In this document: positions 56,201 through 64,000 of the stretch, in pieces
Numbering within the stretch: position 1 is the stretch's first letter
Layout of the letters: each line of letters opens with the position of its first letter
Assembly (NCBI RefSeq): GCF_027596085.1
Contig: NC_072456.1
Span: forward strand, 14,212,744 to 14,276,743
From: Anoplopoma fimbria
Lineage: Eukaryota > Chordata > Actinopteri > Perciformes > Anoplopomatidae
Direction of reading: 5' to 3'
Length of the DNA stretch: 64,000 nt
Program-made: the position numbers and the translations under genes
Notes under the pieces: model-generated
Told to the model about the DNA's origin: nothing
Database searches by the model: none
The model's input: only the letters and a program-made list of their open reading frames with translations

Positions 56201-59200
56201 GTGACATGGTATTGTATATGATTTATAATTAGACCATATAAACTAAAATGTGTCATTATGTCTTAGGATCTCCTATTTTTTTCTATCTAGAGTATAATTT
56301 GGTATAATAGTGTGGTAGTCTATTTGGAATATAATGTGGCATACTATGCGGTTTGTAATTATAGCCTAATTTAGGTGTATGGTGTCTAAGTAGGGTATGT
56401 GCATTTACTGTCAAGAACATGTTATTTTTAGTTTTTGGTCTAATTTGATACAAAGCAGGGCTTGTTACGTTTTACCACAAAATAAAGTGCATCTGTCATT
56501 TTCTATGGTTTAAGAATAAGATGGTAAATTAACTGTATGTTCCATATTAACACTGTGTTGTTGTTTTTTAGCTACTGGACTCAATATATGGGTGTCTCTG
56601 TTTTCTACTGGGATCATCTGCACACTGTACACCACTCTGGTAAGGAAATATTTTTTTCCATCTCATTAAACCAGCCAGTTTAATGTTTAGGGAGGCGCAA
56701 TTAAACAGACATAACAGGTTTCTGTTGTGATTTAAATAAGTAGACTGGCAGGAGTCCCATCCTTTCAAAATAGGTGCCACATTCGAAGTGATTTTGTCAC
56801 TTCACCCACTGAAGGCAAGGCAACTTTATTTATTGATTACATTTCATCACAGAGAAACTCAATGTGCTTTACATTTAAAAAGAAGACTAAAAGAAGAAAG
56901 AGACACACACACATCCATACACACTTTAAGAGAAAGCAGTAAGGTCTTTGAGCTTAGCTTTAAACGTACATACAGTTTTCAAAGCATATAGCATTCCAGA
57001 GGGCTGGTCCACAGTAACTAAAAGCAACATTACCAGTTATTCTTATTCCAACCAGAAAGCGACTGTCTGAAGACCTGAGAGGTCTGATGAGGGGTATATT
57101 TAGTGAGCCAGTGAGAAATATACTGGGGAGCTGAACCATGCAGTACCTTAAAAACCAATAGGAGGATTTTTAAGTGAATTCCCTGTTTTTTTTAATGGGA
57201 AGCCAATAAAATGATTTATGAACGTATCGGAGTAATGCGATGATGCTTTCTTGTAACGCTAAGAACTCTGGCAGCTGGATTCTGTATGACGTCCTATTTA
57301 ATGTTTTGATGATCCAATATTAAGGTCCTTTCTTCTACTATGTCTCTTGTGTGCACTTTACTCTATGCTGCTGTAAGCCTGCAAATTTCCCCGCTGCGGG
57401 ACTAATAAAGGAATATCTTATCTTATCTTATCTTATCTTATCTTATCTTATCTTATCTTATCTTATCTTATCTTATCTTATTGCAGTAATCTAATCTGTT
57501 GAAAACGTGAAACAGTTTATCAGAATCGGTTTGTGATATTACTCTTTTTACTTTTGATATATTTCTTCAGGCAGTAGGATGAAGATCTCATAATACTTGA
57601 TGTGATTTTTTAACACTTTTTAAAGTCAGCATCCAGGATGCCACCCAGGTTTCTGACCTTGAGGTTAAGGGATAAAAGGTGTAAAGTTAATTCCTGCCAC
57701 TGTTTTTTGGGACCAACAAGAATAATTTCAAAGCTGTGTGTATTCTGCATATAATTGATAGGACATTATTAGTGGGATCATGTATAGATTAAAAAGTAAT
57801 GGGCCAAGGATTGACCCTCGTGGGACTACAGAGATAACTTCACTTTCAATTTAAAAATGTTAATGGACACAAAGAAACTAATGTATTTGGGTTAGGAGAA
57901 TAATAATCGTTCTTTAACAGTGCCGGATAATCAGATGATGTCATGGAGCCTTTGAATCAAGATTTCATGGTCTTTGGTAGCAAAGACAGTTGTGAGGTCC
58001 AGTAATACAAAACAACAAGTTCCTTTGCATCTATATGTAATTTTAGATCATCGGCTACTTTGACAAGAGCTGTGTCTGTGCTATGATGCAATCAGAAACC
58101 TGATACATATCAAAGATATTGTTCTCGCTTGGAAATTGGAAGTTTGTATCCAACTTTTCAAGGACTTTACCTAAAAAAAGAAGATTTGATACTGGCCTAT
58201 GGTTACTTACTTACAGATGCATGACCGCACACTTGATTAAGGCTGTGAAAGTCCTGGGTAGTAAACTTATCCTATTCGTAGTAGTTTGTAGCACTTATTA
58301 TATTCGTATTAGTCTGTTGCAATTATTGTTCTCGTAGTAATTTGCCTCTGCACTATACTTTTGCTCTGGCTTATGCTTTAAGATGCTTGTTTAAGAAAGG
58401 AGATGCACTTATGACTTCTAGTGACTAGTAGTTCTCTTGAATACCTATGTTGAATACACTTCCTGTAAGTCGCTTTGGATAAAAGCGTCTGCTAAATGAC
58501 TGTAATGTAATGTAATGTAATGTAAAGATCGGTTTGTGATGGTAACCAGGTCATCCCAAAAACAATAAACGAGATATAATTTATGGGCTGGAAGTTACAC
58601 ATTACATTTTTTGTTATACATTGTAGATAGTGTAGATAAAATGGTGTGTGAAGTTAAAATACAATTTCTAATCTGATAGACTTTGGCCTGAAAGAAAACT
58701 GCAAACTCATTACAGGGGGGAGGGGGATAAACCCCAGATAATCATGTTCGCAGTATTTTTCATTAATGGGACATTTCAGAATGCCTTGGCTCATTTTGCT
58801 TGCTGTATGAAGAATACATCTTGCCCTTAATTTGTTTTTTGTTAAAAGTCTCAGGTACTGTGGTGTGTTATCCTGTCTGTCTCTTCCATCATCTGTCTGT
58901 AACAGGGTGGCATGAAAGCTGTGATCTGGACTGATGTGTTCCAGATTATAGTCATGTTGGCTGGCTTCATGGCCATTTTCATCCATGGTACAGTTCTGGT
59001 TGGTGGTCCTGCAGTGGTGCTGGAAATCGCCAAAAATGGATCACGCATTAATTTCAATGAGTAAAAACACTGTTTATTTTGTTTCCCTTCCATTTCCACA
59101 TATGAATATCTGGATAACCCCACATTACTGTTTGAACACATTAAGACTCTTACCAGATAGCCTATTATCATAGTCCTACTGCAGTTCCTTGCAGTCGTAT

Positions 59201-62200
59201 CAAGTACCCTATGATAATGATGCATCAATTTAGGATTATTTCAGACTGATATGAAAAATGCAAAACAAAAAACACAACATGTTACTGCTGGTAAAAGTAT
59301 ACCTAGAGCTAAGCACAAAAGTTAATTGCTGACCTCGGAAACAGATGGTTGACAAAAGCGGCCTTAACTCAAGGTCCACTCACAAGGTTTTCATGAGCAT
59401 TCAACCACTTTTCAAATTCTTCTTGGTGGACGGAGTTTGCTCCCGTTGTGGTTACGGCACTGAAGTCCGATACTAAAGTCCAGTGATGACAACTGAGCAA
59501 AAAGTATCAGGTGGTTGTACATGGGGAGAAATTGTAATACCCGTCTCTGCATCTATGACATGCTTGAAAAAACGCTCTGGAAAAAGTTGGTAATTGGACC
59601 TGAATTTAAGATTTTCCTTTCGTCAAACTATACCTTAACTTAAATTCCAGAAGATTTAATGAAAAGACCATGTAAAGTGTGAAGTGTCACTGATTTGTTT
59701 GTTAATCCTTTGCACCAGTTTTAGTGTTGACCCGCGGCAGCGCTATAGTTTCTGGAGCCTGTCTGTCGGAGGTTCATTGGTTTGGCTGTCCATGTACGGG
59801 GTAAACCAAGCTCAAGTCCAGCGCTACATCTCCTGCAGAACAGAAAGAGATGCCCAGTGGTGAGTGGTGACCTCATTCACGTAAAGTTTTATCAGGTGTT
59901 TAGAACACAAATTTAAAAGGTTTCATGAATTTAATTCAGATTAAGTTCATGGATTGTGGAACATAACAATGTAGCATCTGTGAAGTTACCTTCAGGTTTC
60001 CAAAGAGACATTTTAAGAATTGGTGTCATGGCATGCTAAATAACCACTGCACAACAACAAGCCAAGTCATCTCTTTAAACAGATTCTGCATTCAAATGCA
60101 TGTTATGCAATACTCCCATTTTGGTCATGCTGCTAAACTAACAAGATTAGGCTAACAGCTGCTTCACAAGAGGATTCATTTATTGTCACAATGCTGACAT
60201 ATTCAAACAATTTCATAAAACAACTAAAGATGCCAATTGGACACTGTGTAAACATAGTTTTAGATTCCTCTTCTGGTCTGTCAGGTAGTATTGAACTAAA
60301 CACCAGTTTGCTGACAGGCAGCTACCACACCTTACAAATAGTCCTTACAATAACAATAAGTTATTTTCCTAAACTGTGTGTTTGGATAAAAGGTGGAACT
60401 TTAACAGCCAATGTTGTAGAGCAGACTTGCATTATTCACACAGGTGTCCACATTGATTCAACATTCATTTCCATCATTCATTTCTTGACGGTGAAATGAG
60501 TAATTAATTAGCTGCAAGTGAAATTCCTTCCTAAGTATCTTTTCTGAAATGTTCATGATGATATTCCTCTGTAAGCTTATTCATAAATTATTTAATTAAT
60601 AGCTTAATAGCTAAATTAATTAATTAATGTTTACAGTCAAGCCTTTAATTTACATGCAAGGCACCAATAAGCATCTAAGTCCTCCCAAAAACATTATAAA
60701 CATACATAGATTTTGAAATAATTAAACTATCATCAGGAAAATCTAAAGTTGTATATTTCCAAAACAAGTGAGTCGTGAATATGCAGAAGTCCAACAATGA
60801 AGCTGGGTTACTATAATGATGTTTACTTTTGATTGCAGGGCCCTGTTTGTGAATCAAGTGGGTCTGTGCCTCATTGTGAGCAGTGCAGCAACCTGCGGCA
60901 TCGTCATGTTTGCTTATTACATCAGCTGTGATCCACTGAAGTCTGGGAGAATTTCTGCCCCGGATCTGGTACTCAAGACACTCATATTGACCCATGATGA
61001 CCAGAGCATGATGCTGTGTTGGGTTAAAAACTATTGAAAGAGAAACATCTGTACATCTAAGAAGTTTTACTTTGCTACATAATGTGCTTTAACACCGCAG
61101 ATTTTTGCTTTGGCTAATTACCACACCGTGCTTTGAAATCAAACAGGGCTGCAAGCTAAGGGGTCTTTATAGATTAACTCAGGATAAAAAGGTTACCTTT
61201 TATTGGTTGGGGACTCAAGACTCCGAGAAAATATTTAATTTACAAAATGAATTTGATTTTATTCAATCAACAAGAACTGGAAATAATACATTTTTCTAAC
61301 ATGGATATTTTTTTACTGTACCCTCTCTCTCCCGTCTGATGAAGTACATGCCATATTTCGTGTTGGACATATTCAGAAATCACCCTGGATTTCCAGGTCT
61401 TTTCCTTGCCTGTGCATACAGCGGGACGCTGAGGTATTCAATCTTGTTTTTTCTTAACTAAACTTATGACTAATGTCCCCCTTTAATGGGACAGTTTGTA
61501 ACATTTAGAATGGTTTATTGGCAGATATTTAATATGATATTAATAACTATGTTTTAATCAGTGTATAATCACCCGAAGCTAAGCTTCGTTATGTTTTCCT
61601 TAGCTTAGCAAAAGCCATTTTTAATGTCCAAACAGAATTCCGTGTTGCTGATGATTTATTTGGTCAAAACAAATAAGGCAAACAAACAAAAGAACAAAGG
61701 GAATGATGTCACTGACTCTCTGGCTCTGGTAAAAAAACTATAGGCACACCCCGGTGCATGCTGGTCCTATACCTGCCTACTCCTATATGTAACCGCAGGT
61801 GCCCACAGTGTTACCCAATTCAAAATAAATCACCAAACCCAAAACTAAGTATACTAAACAACAACAAAAATATTATTAAACTAAACAAATGACCATCAAT
61901 AGAAAAGCTATCTTAATAAATCAAACAATATTGCTTGTGCATAAAATAACTAAATACAAACATCAAATAAATAGCTCCTACAGAAGGACTGTACTTAAGT
62001 ATAATTTTGAGGAACCTGAGTATTTTATGCAACTTTGTATGTTCTACTCCATTACAATTCAGAGGGATATTTTTTGTACTTTTTACTGCATCACATTTAT
62101 TTGACAGCTATAGTTACTTGTTGAAGTACTTTTACTCTTGATACTTTGTGTAGTTTCAAGATGGTAACAAACATTAAAAGTCGAGATGAAATGAAAAATG

Positions 62201-64000
62201 CCCTTTTAACCATTTTAGATCACAACCCACGGGTCATATTGTGCACCTATTAACATTATTCAAAAATAAATTACAAGAAAATCATTTCTATGTGTTTATA
62301 TCAAAATCCATCTTTTCTTCCTGACAAATAAATATGGCATGTGCTTACGTAAGCAAGTACCGACAAATGTCAACCAATGATATCATGACATATACCCATC
62401 AATCAGTCTGCAACATTTAGTGACAAAGGTGTGTGTGGCACCACAGTCCTCTGTAGCTCCGTATCCAGCTACATTGTAAGCCTGTCCACTTTTGAGCGGT
62501 ACAATGAAATGCAAAACATTTTATTTAAATTCCTCTCGTAACAGTACATCACTCAAACAATCCGTTTTACTGGGGAATACGTCACAGTACAGAAGCTAAA
62601 CACAGTTTAACTTATTGACTTATTGACGGACCATATTGACGTATTTGAGCATTCTGCCGTCCTTAGTGGCTTTGATAGTCACAAGAAAGAGTGCTTATAG
62701 CATGTAAACATGGCCAGTGAGCTGCTGTTGTGGGTATTTGGTGACCACATTCCTTTTTCACAGCACGGCCTCCACAAGTATCAATGCAATGGCTGCAGTA
62801 ACAATGGAGGACCTGCTGAAGCCTCGTCTGTTCCTCATGACCCAGAAGAAATTGGTACTCGTTTCCAAAGGACTGTGTAGGTCAATCCACACCGAAAACA
62901 TCCACTTATTTGAGTTGTTTTACCCTTGCATGTATTCTTAAAACCGCTATTCTTTTAAAACCAACTGACAATCATGATATAAGGCGGAAAACTCACTTGA
63001 TTTACATTTGCAACTACCTTCTCTGAGTACAAATCATTTTTCATCATCATTTAATCACATTTCATATTTAACATCATCCCAGTAATTGATGATATTACTT
63101 CCTGTTGTTGTATTTTGGAACCTTGGGACATTTTATTCTCTCTTTTTCTCTAAGCGTTCCTGTATGGAGTTGGTTGTATTACAGTTGCAGCTCTCACCTC
63201 ATTCTTGGACTGGGGAGTTCTTCAGGTATAATATCTAAGTATTATTATCCACTATCACATAGTATTTAATCTATATATGACTATAATGACTATGATAGGA
63301 AAGCGCAATGGTTTTCTCTAATAAAGTCTCCAGAACTGCCTTTGTCTTTCCTGTTCAGGGATCGTTCACAGTCATGGGTGTGGTCAGTGGTCCATTACTG
63401 GGTGTATTCATTTTGGGGATGTTTATCCCAGCAACAAACAGGCTGGTGAGTGAATTGATTTTTATTGTGCACTGTAGTTCATTTGTTTATTCCCTTCTTT
63501 AGGAAAACCTATAAGAACTAGTGCTGTAGGTACACTAAACTCTAAATCAATTGCAGATTGTTTCAGACACTGGAATCGATTTAATTGATTAATGTAAACC
63601 CTATCTGTATTATTATGAACACTACGCACTTTCCATGTTCCACAATATATCTCTTGCTGTTTAAGAACATCACTGTCTAATGTAAACCTATTTATAAACA
63701 TTAACTCAACACCTCCTTGAGACAGCTTTCAGAGTTCTCACTGTATGCAGAGAGACAATCTTTTTATTGTCCGGTCAATGAAACAGTTTTAATGGACTGC
63801 GGTACCACTGCAGTCTGTGTTATCAACAGTGAAGAGTCATTTTATGACTGCTTTCACTGATGTTAGATGTTACTGATTGATGTTGGGTGCACTATATTTG
63901 TATGATAGTGTATAATATATATATATATGTGTGGCATCCCGTTTGCCTCAAATTGCCACGGCTTCTGTTAAAAGTTGTACTTGGTCTTTCAGGGGGCGTT
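53260..64000 (+). CDS. slc5a5: Sodium/iodide symporter (NIS), 3' end outside window
   Basis: Exons are 53260-53607, 54049-54114, 54257-54308, 56572-56639, 58906-59060, 59719-59859, 60839-60968, 61345-61433, 62764-62876, 63155-63225, 63359-63445 and the first 8 bases of exon 12 from 63993. All phases agree through residue 440. NIS couples Na+ to iodide uptake at the basolateral membrane of thyroid follicle cells. The N-terminus has the family signature ([23 protein letters not shown]). Later blocks follow human NIS closely: [48 protein letters not shown], and [20 protein letters not shown], whose Ser353/Thr354 numbering coincides with the human Na+-site residues. This excludes the related SLC5A8 and SLC5A12 more by identity than by a single motif. 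Exon 1 uses a weak donor (CAG|GTCATA). About 200 C-terminal residues lie beyond the right edge. Confidence 0.97.
55066..56489. mobile_element. Element with about 400-bp inverted arms, slc5a5 intron 3
   Basis: The left arm (55066-about 55490) and right arm (about 56070-56489) are inverted copies. Examples are ATATGTTCTTGACAGTAAA against TTTACTGTCAAGAACATGTT, ACACCATATACCTAAATTAG against its near complement at 56370-56395, and TAGGAGATCC on both sides. Inside each arm, short phrases such as ACCAAATTATACTGTAATTA recur. The about 580-bp centre has no transposase motif, so the element is non-autonomous and unclassified. It lies wholly within the intron. Confidence 0.75.
56805..58260 (-). mobile_element. 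Decayed LINE reverse transcriptase, slc5a5 intron 4
   Basis: The minus strand carries a non-LTR polymerase motif at about 57760-57830: [17 protein letters not shown], the GVPQGS(I/V)LGPLLF block of L2/CR1-type enzymes, with changed residues and stops around it. The left end resembles the 3' region of a common fish LINE. A TCTTA-tailed repeat has inserted at 57325-57481. Confidence 0.7.
57325..57481 (+). repeat. Retroelement tail with (TCTTA)n
   Basis: CCCCGCTGCGGGACTAATAA, then AGGAATA and about 13 TCTTA units. It is the cleanest copy of the tail seen at 2.14 and 17.37 kb. It interrupts the antisense LINE and so is younger. Confidence 0.92.
58261..58526 (+). repeat. Fish SINE/LINE repeat with (TGTAA)n end
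   Basis: A body (CTTTAAGATGCTTGTTTAAG, then TTCTCTTGAATACCTATG) and the tail AAGTCGCTTTGGATAAAAGC followed by TGTAA units. Its last about 90 bases are almost identical to 51.67-51.76 kb. Confidence 0.9.

Overview
The window looks like teleost fish nuclear DNA. Its genes have many introns with GT/AG boundaries, and it is crowded with fish-type repeats: a Tc1 element with long inverted repeats, L2-type LINE/SINE tails, a hAT miniature element, 5S rDNA units and a Tx1-type L1 element. No species can be assigned from sequence alone. Four protein genes are firmly identified: kcnv2 (+, 3.7-6.9 kb), b3gnt3 (+, 13.8-14.9 kb), jak3 (-, 34.9-44.7 kb, 23 coding exons, every splice phase consistent, 1101 codons plus stop) and slc5a5 (+, from 53.3 kb, running off the right edge in exon 12). 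b3gnt3, jak3 and slc5a5 are also neighbours on human 19p13.1, which supports the JAK3 rather than JAK2 assignment.

Layout. 1-3 kb: a possible last exon of an unidentified small membrane protein, a poly(A) signal, and a hAT-like miniature element. 3.7-7.4 kb: the two-exon kcnv2 gene. 7.4-13.7 kb: noncoding, with a tRNA-headed SINE-like repeat and a GATA microsatellite. 13.8-14.9 kb: b3gnt3 as one coding exon. 14.9-18.9 kb: noncoding plus LINE/SINE tails and a tRNA-like relic. 18.96-23.9 kb: a mobile-element-like block carrying a multi-exon gene with a DUF4806-like C-terminus, bounded by GC-rich repeats, an 18-bp direct repeat and a long hairpin. 24.2-32.9 kb: an accessory cluster in which 5S rRNA genes, pseudogenes and spacers are interleaved with several decayed Tx1/L1-type ORF1 and ORF2 copies, between two opposed Ty3/gypsy-like leader fragments. 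34.9-44.7 kb: jak3. 46.6-50.9 kb: a miniature Tc1-type element, a decayed Tc1 element with about 200-bp inverted repeats, and a probable solo LTR. 53.3-64 kb: slc5a5, with a long-inverted-repeat element in intron 3 and a decayed antisense reverse transcriptase in intron 4.

The host genes do not form a pathway: a silent voltage-gated K+ channel subunit, a Golgi N-acetylglucosaminyltransferase, a cytokine-receptor tyrosine kinase and the sodium/iodide symporter. Their linkage is ancestral synteny. The least ordinary parts are the 5S/Tx1 cluster, with target-site evidence for insertion inside 5S genes, the DUF4806 block and the long-inverted-repeat element in slc5a5.
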